DNA of 64,000 bases from Burkholderia sp. Bp9142 (lineage in GTDB: Bacteria > Pseudomonadota > Gammaproteobacteria > Burkholderiales > Burkholderiaceae): NCBI RefSeq assembly GCF_003853415.1, contig NZ_QTPP01000003.1, forward strand, positions 62,001 through 126,000, written 5' to 3'. Positions 18,206 to 27,538 of this stretch are shown here, in pieces; position 1 is the stretch's first letter, and every line of letters begins with the position of its first letter. The position numbers and the translations under genes are program-made. Under the pieces are notes generated by a model. It was not told where the DNA came from and searched no databases. It saw nothing but the letters and a program-made list of their open reading frames with translations.

Positions 18206-19489
18206 ATGGCGAAGGTGATCGTGACCGCGATCGGCTCGGCGGGCGACGTGCATCCGCTGCTCGGCGTCGCGCGCGCGCTCGCGATGCGCGGCCACGACGT
18301 CGTGTTCTGCACGCATCCGCCGTTCGAGGCGGCCGCGCGCCGCGGCGGTTTCACGTTCGTGCCGGTCGGCACCGCGGCCGAGTACGAGGCCGCGATGGCG
18401 AACCCGGCACTGTGGGATCCGCGCACGTCGTTCCGCACGCTGTGGCAGGTGATCGCGCCCGTGCTGCGCCCGCATTACGACGTGCTGCGCGCGCTGACCG
18501 ATTGCGACACCGTGCTGGTCGGCACCCTGTGGGCGTTCTCCGCGCGCTTCATGCAGGAGCTGCACGGCACGCCGTACGTGTCGGTGCAGGTGTCGCCGTC
18601 GACGTTGCTGTCCGCGCACGTGCCGCCGACGCACCCGCGCCTGACGATTCCGGCGCGCTGGCCGCTGCCGGTGAAGACGGCGCTGATGACGCTGATCGAG
18701 CGGCAGGTGCTCGACCGCGTCTGCGGGCCGGCGCTCAACGCGGTGCGCCGCGACCTCGGGCTTGCACCCGCGCGGCGCGTGCTGGGCCGCTGGCTGCATT
18801 CGACCGACGGCGTGCTGTGCCTGTTTCCCGACTGGTTCGCGCCGGCGCAGCGCGACTGGCCGGCCCGTCTTCTGCAAGGCGGCTTTCCGCTGTTCAACGA
18901 TATTGCGAAACCCGACGATGATGTGGCACTCGATGCGTTTCTCGCGGCCGGTGAGCCCCCGGTCGTGTTCACGGCCGGTTCGACACGCGTCGATCACGCG
19001 GCCTATGCGCGCGCGGTGGCGGACGCGCTGCGTGCGACCGGCGCGCGCGGGATCCTGCTGAGCCCGCACGATGCGGCACCGGACCGCGACCGGCTGCTGG
19101 TGCGCCGCTTCGTGCCGATGCGCACGCTGCTGCCGCGTTGCCGCGCGCTCGTGCATCACGGCGGGATCGGCACCGCGGCGCTCGCGTTCGAGGCCGGCAT
19201 TCCGCAGGTCGTGACGCCGTTCGCGCACGATCAGTTCGACAACGCGCAGCGCGTCGCGGCAAGCGGTGCCGGCATACGCGTCGACGGCCCGGTCGACGGT
19301 GCGCGTCTCGGTGCGGCGCTCAGGCGCGTGCTGAGCGAGCCCGAATTCGCCCTGTATGCGGAGCGCACGCGCGCGCTGATCAACGCCGCGCCGGACGGAT
19401 GCGAGACGGCCGCGGATTTCATCGAGCGCTTTGCACCGAAGCACGGACGCGCGATCTCGCCGGCCACGGTCGCGATGGCGGGCGCATGA
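18206..19489 (+). CDS. rhlB: RhlB, rhamnosyltransferase 1
   Basis: 427 residues (P. aeruginosa RhlB has 426). It is a GT1-fold glycosyltransferase that adds dTDP-L-rhamnose to HAA, giving mono-rhamnolipid. The N-terminus MAKVIVTAIGSAGDVHPLLG is the classic glycine-rich start of MurG/UGT-like enzymes. The nucleotide-sugar region is HHGGIGTAALAFEAGIPQVV followed by PFAHDQFDNA. Its stop overlaps the MFS gene start by four bases (ATGA). Confidence 0.95.
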   Translation: MAKVIVTAIGSAGDVHPLLGVARALAMRGHDVVFCTHPPFEAAARRGGFTFVPVGTAAEYEAAMANPALWDPRTSFRTLWQVIAPVLRPHYDVLRALTDCDTVLVGTLWAFSARFMQELHGTPYVSVQVSPSTLLSAHVPPTHPRLTIPARWPLPVKTALMTLIERQVLDRVCGPALNAVRRDLGLAPARRVLGRWLHSTDGVLCLFPDWFAPAQRDWPARLLQGGFPLFNDIAKPDDDVALDAFLAAGEPPVVFTAGSTRVDHAAYARAVADALRATGARGILLSPHDAAPDRDRLLVRRFVPMRTLLPRCRALVHHGGIGTAALAFEAGIPQVVTPFAHDQFDNAQRVAASGAGIRVDGPVDGARLGAALRRVLSEPEFALYAERTRALINAAPDGCETAADFIERFAPKHGRAISPATVAMAGA

Positions 19490-21072
19490 GCACGGCATCG
19501 CCGCTTCAGGACACGCCCGCCGCCTTCGATGCGCGCGAACCCGCCCCCGCCGCGCCGCCGGTGCGCGGCGCCCGGCTCGCGCTCCTGACCTTCGCGCTGT
19601 CGCTCGCGACCTTCATCGAAGTGCTCGACTCGACCGTGACGAACGTCGCGGTGCCGGCGATCTCCGGCAGTCTCGGCGTCTCGAACAGCCAGGGCACGTG
19701 GGTGATCAGCTCGTATTCGGTCGCGGCCGCGATCGCGGTGCCGCTGACCGGCTGGCTCGCGCGGCGCGTCGGCGAGCTGCGGCTGTTCGTCGGCGCGGTG
19801 CTGCTGTTCACGCTGACGTCGCTGCTGTGCGGGCTCGCGCGCGACCTGCACGTGCTGGTGGTCTGCCGCGCGCTGCAGGGGCTGTGCTCGGGGCCGATGG
19901 TGCCGCTGTCGCAGACGATCCTGCTGCGCACGTTCCCGCCGGACAAGCGCACCGTCGCGCTCGCGCTGTGGGCGATGACCGTGTTGCTCGCGCCGATCTT
20001 CGGGCCGGTGGTCGGCGGCTGGATCGTCGACAGCTTCTCGTGGCCGTGGATCTTCCTGATCAACCTGCCGATCGGGCTGTTCTCGTTCGCGGTCTGCACC
20101 GCGATGCTGCGCCCCGACGCGCAACGCGGCGCGGCCGGCCCGATCGACGTGCCGGGCATCGTGCTGCTCGTGATCGGCGTCGGCTCGCTGCAGGCGATGC
20201 TCGATCTCGGTCACGACAAGGGCTGGTTCGATTCGCCGCTGATCGTCACGCTCGCGGTGGTCGCGGGGCTCGCGATCGTGTCGCTGCTGATCTGGGAGGC
20301 GGGCGAGACGCATCCCGTCGTCGACCTGAGCCTGTTTCGCGACCGCACGTTCTCGTTCTGCGTGCTGATCATCTCGCTCGGGATGATGAGCTTCTCGGTG
20401 GTGGGCGTCGTGTTTCCGCTGTGGATGCAGGCGGTGATGGGCTACAACGCGTTCCACGCGGGCCTCGCCACCGCATCGCTCGGCGTGCTTGCGCTCGTGT
20501 TCTCGATTCTCGTCGGCCTGCATGCGCACCGCTTCGACGCGCGCGTGCTGGCGACGTTCGGCTTCCTCGTGTTCGCGGCCGTGCTCGCGTGGGACGCGCA
20601 TTTCACGCTGAAGATGACGTTCGCGCAGATCGCCGCGCCCGGACTGATCCAGGGGATCGGGCTGCCGTGCTTCTTCATTCCGCTGACGGCCGCGACGCTG
20701 TCGCGCATTCCCGACGACCGGCTCGCGGCCGCGTCGAGCCTGTCGAACTTCCTGCGCACGCTGTCCGCCGCGTTCGGCACCGCGATGAGCGTGACGCTGT
20801 GGGACAACCGCGCGACCTATCACTACGACGTCGTGTCGCAATCGGTCACGCATGCGTCGGCCAACACGCAGCGCTTCGTGCACACGCTGAACGCGATGGG
20901 CGTGGACGGCGTGCGCGAGCTGACGACGCTGCACCAGGTCGTGATGCAGCAGGCGTACATGATGGCGACGGGCGACATGTTCTGGATGGCGAGCATGACC
21001 TGCCTCGTGCTCGCCGCGATGATGTGGCTGACGCGGCCGAAGCGCGGCGCGGCGGCTTCGTTCGGACATTGA
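19486..21072 (+). CDS. MFS DHA2 (EmrB/QacA) transporter of the rhl operon
   Basis: 528 residues with about 14 hydrophobic segments. Motifs include LDSTVTNVAVPAI in TM1 (DHA2 motif D1), WVISSYSVAAAIAVPLTGWL, and GPVVGGWIVDSFSWPWIFLI (motif C area). The start overlaps rhlB by ATGA. With the adaptor (23853) and outer-membrane factor (22018) of the same operon it forms an EmrAB-TolC-type tripartite pump, so rhamnolipid export is the natural role. Direct substrate evidence is not in the sequence. Confidence 0.9.
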   Translation: MSTASPLQDTPAAFDAREPAPAAPPVRGARLALLTFALSLATFIEVLDSTVTNVAVPAISGSLGVSNSQGTWVISSYSVAAAIAVPLTGWLARRVGELRLFVGAVLLFTLTSLLCGLARDLHVLVVCRALQGLCSGPMVPLSQTILLRTFPPDKRTVALALWAMTVLLAPIFGPVVGGWIVDSFSWPWIFLINLPIGLFSFAVCTAMLRPDAQRGAAGPIDVPGIVLLVIGVGSLQAMLDLGHDKGWFDSPLIVTLAVVAGLAIVSLLIWEAGETHPVVDLSLFRDRTFSFCVLIISLGMMSFSVVGVVFPLWMQAVMGYNAFHAGLATASLGVLALVFSILVGLHAHRFDARVLATFGFLVFAAVLAWDAHFTLKMTFAQIAAPGLIQGIGLPCFFIPLTAATLSRIPDDRLAAASSLSNFLRTLSAAFGTAMSVTLWDNRATYHYDVVSQSVTHASANTQRFVHTLNAMGVDGVRELTTLHQVVMQQAYMMATGDMFWMASMTCLVLAAMMWLTRPKRGAAASFGH

Positions 21073-21082
21073 GGAGAGGGGC

Positions 21083-22021
21083 ATGGCGACACTCGGCGCA
21101 CTCGTGATCCTGTATCACCCGACCGACGCGCAGCTCGCGGCGCTCGGCGCGTGGCGGCATGCGTGCGACGCGCTGCTCGTCGTCGACAACACGCCGCGGC
21201 CCGATGCGCGCGCAAGCGAAATGTGCGCGCGCGCCGGCATCGCGCTGCTGCATCACGGCAATCGCGGCGGGATCGCGGGCGCGTATAACGCGGGACTTGC
21301 CGCGCTGTTTCGGGAGAACGTCGATGCCGTTGCACTGTTCGACCAGGATTCGTCGGTGCCGGCCGGCTATTTCGCGACGATGCGCGATGCCTGCGCGGGG
21401 CTCGCCGGGCGCGCGTTCCTCGCCGGCCCGCGCATCTTCGACGAGAACGCGCGCAGCTTCCTGCCCGAACTCGCGACGAACGGGATCGCGTTGCGCCGCT
21501 TGCGCCTCGCGCCCGACGCGCCGCTGCAGCGTTGCGCGTTCCTGATCTCGTCGGGCTGCGTCGTGTCGCGCGCCGCGTTCGACGTGCTCGGCCGCTTCGA
21601 CGAGACGCTGTTCATCGATCACGTCGACACCGAGTACAGCTTCCGCGCGCTCGCGCGCAACGTGCCGCTCTATGTGGTGCCGTCGCTGGTGCTGCCGCAC
21701 CGGATCGGCGCGAAGCAGCGTCACGCGTTCGGCCCTTTCGAAATGACGTCGATGAATCACTCGTGGCAACGGCGCTACTACAGCGCGCGCAATGCGGTGC
21801 AGCTCGGGATGCAGTACGGGCTGCGCTTTCCGGTGGCGATCGTGCCGAACCTGCTGACCGTGTGGCAGGTCGTGCAGATCGCGCTCGTCGAGCGCGACAA
21901 GCGCGACAAGCTCGCCGGCATCCTGTTCGGCATCGCGGACGGCCTGTTCGGCCGGCTTGGCCCGCTCGAGCGCACGCGGCCGCGTCTGACCGCTCGCGCG
22001 CGGCGCGTCCGGCAGGGATGA
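21083..22021 (+). CDS. rhlC: RhlC, rhamnosyltransferase 2
   Basis: 312 residues, GT2 fold. It adds the second rhamnose to make di-rhamnolipid. Seen: a short beta-strand start LGALVILYHPT, NRGGIAGAYNAG, the acidic motif FDQDSS (DxD type), SSGCVVSRAAFD and RFDETLFIDHVDTEYSFRA. It ends with a basic tail. GAGGAGAG precedes the ATG. The gene is shared with the MFS-containing operon, as in other Burkholderia rhl clusters. Confidence 0.92.
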   Translation: MATLGALVILYHPTDAQLAALGAWRHACDALLVVDNTPRPDARASEMCARAGIALLHHGNRGGIAGAYNAGLAALFRENVDAVALFDQDSSVPAGYFATMRDACAGLAGRAFLAGPRIFDENARSFLPELATNGIALRRLRLAPDAPLQRCAFLISSGCVVSRAAFDVLGRFDETLFIDHVDTEYSFRALARNVPLYVVPSLVLPHRIGAKQRHAFGPFEMTSMNHSWQRRYYSARNAVQLGMQYGLRFPVAIVPNLLTVWQVVQIALVERDKRDKLAGILFGIADGLFGRLGPLERTRPRLTARARRVRQG

Positions 22022-23853
22022 GGGCGGAGATGGAACGCATCACGAAAGCGGCGCGACCGGCGCGGCGCGGGCAGGGTGGCTGGACGATCCTCGCGGCGGC
22101 CGCGCTGCTGGCGCTGGGCGGCTGCGTGCCGTCGGGGTTCCTGCCGTCGCTGTCACTGCGCGCACCGGCCGGCGACGCGCTCGCACAAACCGCGGGGCCC
22201 GGCGCGGACGGCATGTGGCCCGCGCCCGACTGGGTGAAGCAATTGCAGGATCCGCAGCTCGACGAACTGGTCGCGGAGGCGTCGCGGAACAATCCCGATC
22301 TGCAGGTCGCGCAGGCGCGGCTGCGGATCGCGCAGGCGCAGCTGCGGCAATTCGATTCGCTGACGGGATTGACCGGCACGGCCGGCGCGACGGTCAGCCG
22401 CGCGCGGATGCCGAAGCCGGGCGACGTCGCCGACGTGTCGGCCGGCGGCTATCGCGTGCCGGTCGAGATCTTCGGCGATCCGGTCGTGTCGCCGTCGTCG
22501 GTGTTCGTCGGGCTGAACTACCAGCTCGACCTGTGGGGCAGGAACCGCGCGGCCACGAAGAGCCTGATGTCGCTGCGCGACGCGGCGGGTGTCGAGGCCG
22601 AGCAGGTGCGGCTCACGCTCGCGGTCGCGATCGTCACCGTGTATTGCCAGCTCGACCAGGCGTACGCCGTGCGCGACCTGCTGCAGCAGAAGCTGAAGAT
22701 CAGCCAGCGCGTGACGGCCGTACTGCGCGAGCGCACCGCGCGCGGCCTCGACAACGCATACGACGCGAGCGACGCGTCGATCAAGCGCAGCCGCCTGCTC
22801 GAACAGATCGCGCTGAACGACGAGCAGATCAAGCTCGCGCAATTGCAGCTCGGCGTGCTGTCCGGCCGCGGCCCCGAGCGCGGGCTCGCGCTGCGGCGGC
22901 CGCGCGTCGGCGCCTTCCCCGGCGGCGCGCTGCCCGCGCGGCTGCCCGCCGATCTGCTCGGCCGCCGGCCCGATATCGTCGCCGCGCGGCTGCGCGTCGA
23001 AGCCGCGTTCGCGAATGCCGATTCGACGCGCGCGCAGTTCTATCCGGACGTGAACCTCGTCGCGCTCGGCGGCGTGTTCGCGCTGACGCCCGCGTCGCTG
23101 TTCTCGCGCGATGCGCTCGCCGGCTCCGTCGGCCCGGCGGTCTCGCTGCCGGTGTTCGATCGCGGCCGCCTGAAGGCGAAGCTCGGCGCCGACGTCGCAC
23201 AGGCCGACGTCGCGATCGGGCTGTACAACAAGACCGTCGACGACGCGCTCGGGCAGGTCGCGCAGATCGTTACGTCGCTGCAGACCGCACAGACGCTCGT
23301 CGCGCAGCAGCAGGACGCCGTCGCCGCCGCGCAGAAGATCGTGCGGATCGCGGCCGACCGACATCGGCGCGGCGTGCTGATGCAAAAGGATGTCGATGTC
23401 GCGGACCTGACGCTGATCGACGAACGCGCGCAGCTGATTGCGTTGCTCGGGCGGCAGCGGACGCTGCGCGTCGGGCTGGTCGGCGCGCTCGGCGGCGGAT
23501 TCGATGCGAGCGCAACGATGGCATCGGCATCGGCATCGACGTTGCCGGTTGCGACGCGGACCGCGCAAGGCGCGCGGCCGAAGCGCGGCGGGGCGGCGAA
23601 CGCCGCTGCCCGCAACGCGGCGAATGCCGGCACGCAAGCGCGTCGCGCGGACGCGTCCGGCAATGACGCCGCGCCGCTTGCGGCGCGGATCGACCCGCCG
23701 GCGGCGATCGTGACGCCGCGCGGGGCGACGAGCGATACCGCGAGCACCGGCACGCGCGGCACGGCACCCGCTGTCGCCGTCGCCGCCGGCTCACACGTGC
23801 CCGCGATCCCCCTGTTCCAGCATGACCGCCTGATCGTTACGCAAAGCGACTGA
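22018..23853 (+). CDS. NodT/OprM-type outer membrane factor lipoprotein
   Basis: 611 residues from an ATG overlapping the rhlC stop (ATGA); a second ATG at 22030 has the better ribosome-binding site. The signal peptide has a lipobox (ALGGC). Two outer-membrane-efflux repeats follow, with AQARLRIAQAQLRQ, NYQLDLWGRNRAA, ADLLGRRPDI and YPDVNL...GGVF. The core ends near residue 500. Beyond it is an unusual tail of about 110 residues rich in Ala, Arg and Thr. It is the exit duct for the operon's pump. Confidence 0.88.
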   Translation: MRAEMERITKAARPARRGQGGWTILAAAALLALGGCVPSGFLPSLSLRAPAGDALAQTAGPGADGMWPAPDWVKQLQDPQLDELVAEASRNNPDLQVAQARLRIAQAQLRQFDSLTGLTGTAGATVSRARMPKPGDVADVSAGGYRVPVEIFGDPVVSPSSVFVGLNYQLDLWGRNRAATKSLMSLRDAAGVEAEQVRLTLAVAIVTVYCQLDQAYAVRDLLQQKLKISQRVTAVLRERTARGLDNAYDASDASIKRSRLLEQIALNDEQIKLAQLQLGVLSGRGPERGLALRRPRVGAFPGGALPARLPADLLGRRPDIVAARLRVEAAFANADSTRAQFYPDVNLVALGGVFALTPASLFSRDALAGSVGPAVSLPVFDRGRLKAKLGADVAQADVAIGLYNKTVDDALGQVAQIVTSLQTAQTLVAQQQDAVAAAQKIVRIAADRHRRGVLMQKDVDVADLTLIDERAQLIALLGRQRTLRVGLVGALGGGFDASATMASASASTLPVATRTAQGARPKRGGAANAAARNAANAGTQARRADASGNDAAPLAARIDPPAAIVTPRGATSDTASTGTRGTAPAVAVAAGSHVPAIPLFQHDRLIVTQSD

Positions 23854-25043
23854 TGCACCACGACAACCTTCATACCGCCGCGCAGCCGGCCGCACTGGAC
23901 GATCCGGCACTCGACGCGCGCCGGGCGACGCGCCGCAAGCGCTTCACGCTGTTCGTCGCGGCCGTGCTGCTGGCCGCGCTCGTCTGGATCGCGTTCTGGC
24001 TGCTGCGCGACCGCTATGACGAGGACACCGACGACGCATACGTCGCGGGCAGCATCGTGCAGGTCGCCGCGCAGATCCCGGGCGCCGTGACCGACGTGCT
24101 CGTCGCCGATACGCAGGCCGTGCGTTCCGGGCAGACGCTCGTGCGGCTCGACGACACCGAAGCGTCCGTCGCGTTCGCGCAGGCGAAGGCGCAGCTCGTG
24201 CAGGCCGTGCGGCAGGTCGCGAACGCGAAGATCTCGAACACGATGTACGTGGAAGCCGTGAACGCGCGCCAGGCCGACCTGTCGCTCGCGCGGCGCGCGC
24301 TCGCCGCGCGTTCGGGCGCGTCGGTCGAGATCGTCGCGCCGGAGGAACTGGCCCGCGCCCGCGCGGCGGTCGCCGGCGCGCAGGCGAACCTCGCGGCGGC
24401 GCAGGCGCAGCTCGAAGCGGCGCGCGCGCTCGGCAGCAAGCTGCCGGTCGACGAGAGCCCGGCCGTCGTGCAGGCCGCCGCGCAATTCAAGCTCGCGTAC
24501 CGGAACCTGAAGCGCACGACGATCGTCGCGCCGGTCGACGGCACGATCGGCCAGCGTTCGGTGCAGGTCGGCCAGCAGGTCGGGCCCGGCGTGCCGCTGA
24601 TGTCGATCGTGCAGCTGAACCGGCTGTGGATCGACGCGAATTTCAAGGAAGGGCAGATCCGCCACATGCGCGTCGGCCAGCCGGTCGACGTCGTGTCGGA
24701 CCTCTACGGGTCGCGCGTCGTCTATCGCGGCCGCGTGCAGGGCTTCTCGGCCGGTACCGGCAGCGCGTTCTCGATGCTGCCGTCGCAGAACGCCGCCGGC
24801 AACTGGATCAAGGTCGTGCAGCGCGTGCCGGTCGTGATCGCGATCGATCCCCGCGACCTGGCCGCGCATCCGCTCAGGGTCGGGTTGTCGATGCGCGCGA
24901 CGGTCGACACGCGCAACCGCGACGGCCATGCGCTCGACAGCGAGCCGCCGACGCCGGCCGTCAGCACGCGCATGCACGACGGCGTCGCGAGCGACGCGGA
25001 AGCGGCCGCCGCCGCGATCATTCGGGAGAATCAGGGCGGGTAA
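23853..25043 (+). CDS. EmrA/HlyD-type membrane fusion protein
   Basis: 396 residues. One N-terminal membrane anchor (about 32-52) is followed by the biotinyl-lipoyl-like start ..DTDDAYVAGSIVQVAAQIPG, which is diagnostic for EmrA-type adaptors. A coiled-coil hairpin (about 105-195) and APVDGTIGQRSVQVGQQVGPG follow. The ATG shares one base with the previous stop (TGATG). It should link the inner-membrane MFS pump to the NodT-type factor. It is the last gene of the rhl operon. Confidence 0.9.
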   Translation: MHHDNLHTAAQPAALDDPALDARRATRRKRFTLFVAAVLLAALVWIAFWLLRDRYDEDTDDAYVAGSIVQVAAQIPGAVTDVLVADTQAVRSGQTLVRLDDTEASVAFAQAKAQLVQAVRQVANAKISNTMYVEAVNARQADLSLARRALAARSGASVEIVAPEELARARAAVAGAQANLAAAQAQLEAARALGSKLPVDESPAVVQAAAQFKLAYRNLKRTTIVAPVDGTIGQRSVQVGQQVGPGVPLMSIVQLNRLWIDANFKEGQIRHMRVGQPVDVVSDLYGSRVVYRGRVQGFSAGTGSAFSMLPSQNAAGNWIKVVQRVPVVIAIDPRDLAAHPLRVGLSMRATVDTRNRDGHALDSEPPTPAVSTRMHDGVASDAEAAAAAIIRENQGG

Positions 25044-25171
25044 CGCGCGCCCGGCTGGCGGGGCCGGCCGATCGCGCCGATCCGCCGGGCCCCGTGGCCG
25101 CGCGTTCCGGCCTTCCGCGCGCCCGCCTTCCCGCCGTCTTTCCGGCCCGACTTTCGGGTTTCCGCCATCGA

Positions 25172-25212
25172 TGTCGGTACCGTTCAAACGCATGTCGGGT
25201 TTGAGACATCGG
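25172..25212. promoter_or_regulatory. TGTCGG direct repeats at 21-bp spacing before fdhA
   Basis: atgtcgg occurs at 25171-25177 and 25192-25198, exactly 21 bp apart, with a third inverted copy gacatcgg at 25205-25212. Two helical turns between direct repeats is the usual geometry for AraC-family activators. The site lies 114-140 bp before fdhA. GbdR, encoded nearby, is the obvious candidate binder. Confidence 0.4.
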
Positions 25213-25311
25213 CGCCCCCGCCTCCGGGACTACTCTCGAACAGCACGTTGCAGGTGCGCCGCATCCGCCGGCGCGCAGCAGCGCCATCCAACGAGACATG
25301 GAGACAATACG

Positions 25312-26508
25312 ATGAGCAGCAATCGAGGTGTCGTCTATCTTGGACCGGGCAAGGTCGAAGTTCAGAAGATCGATTATCCGAAAATGGTCGATCCGACCGG
25401 CCGCGCGATCGGCCACGGTGTGATCCTGAAGGTGGTGAGCACGAACATCTGCGGTTCCGACCAGCACATGGTGCGCGGCCGCACGACCGCGCCGGTCGGT
25501 CTCGTGCTCGGTCACGAGATCACGGGCGAAGTGGTCGAGGCGGGCCCCGACGTCGAGACGCTGAGGATCGGCGATCTCGTGTCGGTGCCGTTCAACGTCG
25601 CGTGCGGCCGCTGCGCGATGTGCAAGGACACGCATACGGGCGTGTGCCTGAACGTGAACCCGTCGCGTGCCGGCGGCGCATACGGCTACGTCGACATGGG
25701 CGGCTGGATCGGCGGCCAGGCCGAATACGTGCTGGTGCCGTACGCCGACTTCAACCTGCTGAAATTCCCGGACCGCGACCAGGCGATGGCGAAGATCCGC
25801 GACCTGACCTGCCTGTCCGACATTCTGCCGACCGGTTATCACGGCGCGGTGACCGCGGGCGTGAAGCCCGGTTCGACGGTCTATATCGCGGGCGCGGGCC
25901 CGGTCGGGATGGCGGCGGCCGCATCGGCGCGCCTGCTCGGCGCGGCGGTGACGATCGTCGGCGACATGAACGCGGAACGCCTCGCGCACGCGCGGGCGAT
26001 GGGCTTCGAGACGGTCGACCTGTCGAAGGACGCGTCGCTCGGCGAGCAGATCGAGCAGATCCTCGGCGTGCCGGAGATCGACTGCGCGGTCGACTGCGTG
26101 GGCTTCGAGGCGCACGGCCACGGTTCGTCGGGCCATTCGGAGGAAGCGCCCGCGACGGTGCTGAACTCGCTGATGGAAATCACGCGGCCGGCCGGCGCGA
26201 TCGGCATCCCGGGCCTGTACGTGACGGACGATCCGGGCGCGAAGGACAAGGCCGCGCAGCACGGCAGCCTGAGCATCCGCTTCGGCCTCGGCTGGGCGAA
26301 GTCGCACTCGTTCTTCACGGGCCAGACGCCGGTGCTGAAGTACAACCGCAACCTGATGCAGGCGATCCTGTTCGACCGTCTGCCGATCGCGAAGATCGTC
26401 AACGTCGAAGTGATCTCGCTCGATCAGGCGCCGGAAGGCTACAAGAAGTTCGACGGCGGCGCGCCGCGCAAATTCGTGATCGATCCGCACGGTTTGCTGG
26501 CAGCCTGA
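25312..26508 (+). CDS. fdhA: glutathione-independent formaldehyde dehydrogenase
   Basis: 398 residues, a zinc-dependent medium-chain dehydrogenase of the Pseudomonas FdhA type (about 399 residues). It oxidises formaldehyde to formate with a tightly held NAD+. The catalytic-zinc region is NICGSDQHMVRG and GHE. The structural zinc lobe is CGRCAMCKDTHTGVC. The nucleotide fold is YIAGAGPVGMAAA. Demethylation of betaine, dimethylglycine and sarcosine releases formaldehyde, so the gene belongs functionally with gbcAB/dgcAB. It stands alone between the rhl operon and a terminator. Confidence 0.93.
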   Translation: MSSNRGVVYLGPGKVEVQKIDYPKMVDPTGRAIGHGVILKVVSTNICGSDQHMVRGRTTAPVGLVLGHEITGEVVEAGPDVETLRIGDLVSVPFNVACGRCAMCKDTHTGVCLNVNPSRAGGAYGYVDMGGWIGGQAEYVLVPYADFNLLKFPDRDQAMAKIRDLTCLSDILPTGYHGAVTAGVKPGSTVYIAGAGPVGMAAAASARLLGAAVTIVGDMNAERLAHARAMGFETVDLSKDASLGEQIEQILGVPEIDCAVDCVGFEAHGHGSSGHSEEAPATVLNSLMEITRPAGAIGIPGLYVTDDPGAKDKAAQHGSLSIRFGLGWAKSHSFFTGQTPVLKYNRNLMQAILFDRLPIAKIVNVEVISLDQAPEGYKKFDGGAPRKFVIDPHGLLAA

Positions 26509-26530
26509 CGCACGAACGACGGGCATGAAG

Positions 26531-26562
26531 CGGGCGGCACCGGCGACGGTGCCGCCCGTTTT
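26531..26562 (+). terminator. Rho-independent terminator of fdhA
   Basis: A perfect 12-bp stem cgggcggcaccg/cggtgccgcccg (26531-26542 and 26547-26558) with loop GCGA is followed by TTTT, 22 bp after the fdhA stop. Confidence 0.88.
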
Positions 26563-26723
26563 CGCTGTGTTCCGGCGAGCCCATGCACACGAACGGCAAG
26601 GACGCGCCCTGGAGCCCAGCGGGCGTCGCGCGTTGCCGTGCATTCGTCGACCGACTTCGTTTCGCGGCGCAAACCCAGGTGTTGCGCATGCCGGTTTGGA
26701 GGAATCGGTGCCGCGCAGCGCGC

Positions 26724-27530
26724 TCAGTGTCCGCGATAGACCATCGCCAGTTTGGCCTCGGTCGCCACGGCTCGACGTCCATGGCGCGTATGCTGGCTCA
26801 CGCGGCGGATCGCATGTGTGCGCCGCGCGGCGGCACCGTCTTTCCCGTCGGCGACGCGAATGCCGCCTCGCATGCGGGATGGCTCGTGCAGCGGCGGTGC
26901 GTGCCGCGCGACCATTGTCGTCGCTTGTCGCGTTGCGGGCGGGCTCGTGTCGGCACCGACGCGCGGCAGGTCGATCTCGTCCTGCTTGGCGTCGGCGTGC
27001 TTGGCGCCGGCCTGCATCGCGTCGGCAGGATGAAACGCATGGACGGGCGCGGGCACGACCGGCAACGTCGGCGCGTCAGCCGGCCGCAGACCGGCCTCGA
27101 TCGCCACCGGGCCCGGCGCGCCCTGGCCGCGACAGACCGGATTGGCCTTGCATGTCCGATCGAACGTCACATAGCCGCCGACCAGGAGCACGAGAGTCAG
27201 GATGCTCAGGATCGGCGCGCTCGATGCGCTCGGGCGCCGGACCGCCGCGCTGCGCACCGCGGCCGCGACGCGCGACGACCACGTCGGAACGGGTTGCGCG
27301 TCGTGCGCAGGAGCGGACTGCGCGGCATGCGTATCGTCGCTCCGTTCGCGCAGCGGCGCGAACGGCCAGTCCCCCAGTCCGCAGACGGGGCACTGTTCGA
27401 CGGCGCGGAACGCCATGAAACCGCATTTCCGGCAGCGCTGGCTGACGGCATCGCGCGGCTCGGCGCGCAGGTTCAGTGCGCCGCGCAGCGTGTCGCGCGT
27501 GCGGACTTTCCGGGTGGGCAGGACTTGCAT
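26724..27530 (-). CDS. zinc-ribbon single-pass membrane protein, unknown
   Basis: 268 residues. Residues 33-50 form a zinc ribbon (CRKCGF...CPVCG), followed by a charged linker, one membrane segment at about 107-122 (ILSILTLVLLVGGYVTF) and a long Pro/Ala/His-rich tail. The tail ends with a basic patch, RRVSQHTRHGRRAVATEAK. A cytoplasmic ribbon and periplasmic tail is the likely topology. The gene starts 8 bp after the MocR gene, so both are one transcript. I know no family for it. Confidence 0.65.
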   Translation of the reverse strand: MQVLPTRKVRTRDTLRGALNLRAEPRDAVSQRCRKCGFMAFRAVEQCPVCGLGDWPFAPLRERSDDTHAAQSAPAHDAQPVPTWSSRVAAAVRSAAVRRPSASSAPILSILTLVLLVGGYVTFDRTCKANPVCRGQGAPGPVAIEAGLRPADAPTLPVVPAPVHAFHPADAMQAGAKHADAKQDEIDLPRVGADTSPPATRQATTMVARHAPPLHEPSRMRGGIRVADGKDGAAARRTHAIRRVSQHTRHGRRAVATEAKLAMVYRGH

Positions 27531-27538
27531 GGTCGTTG

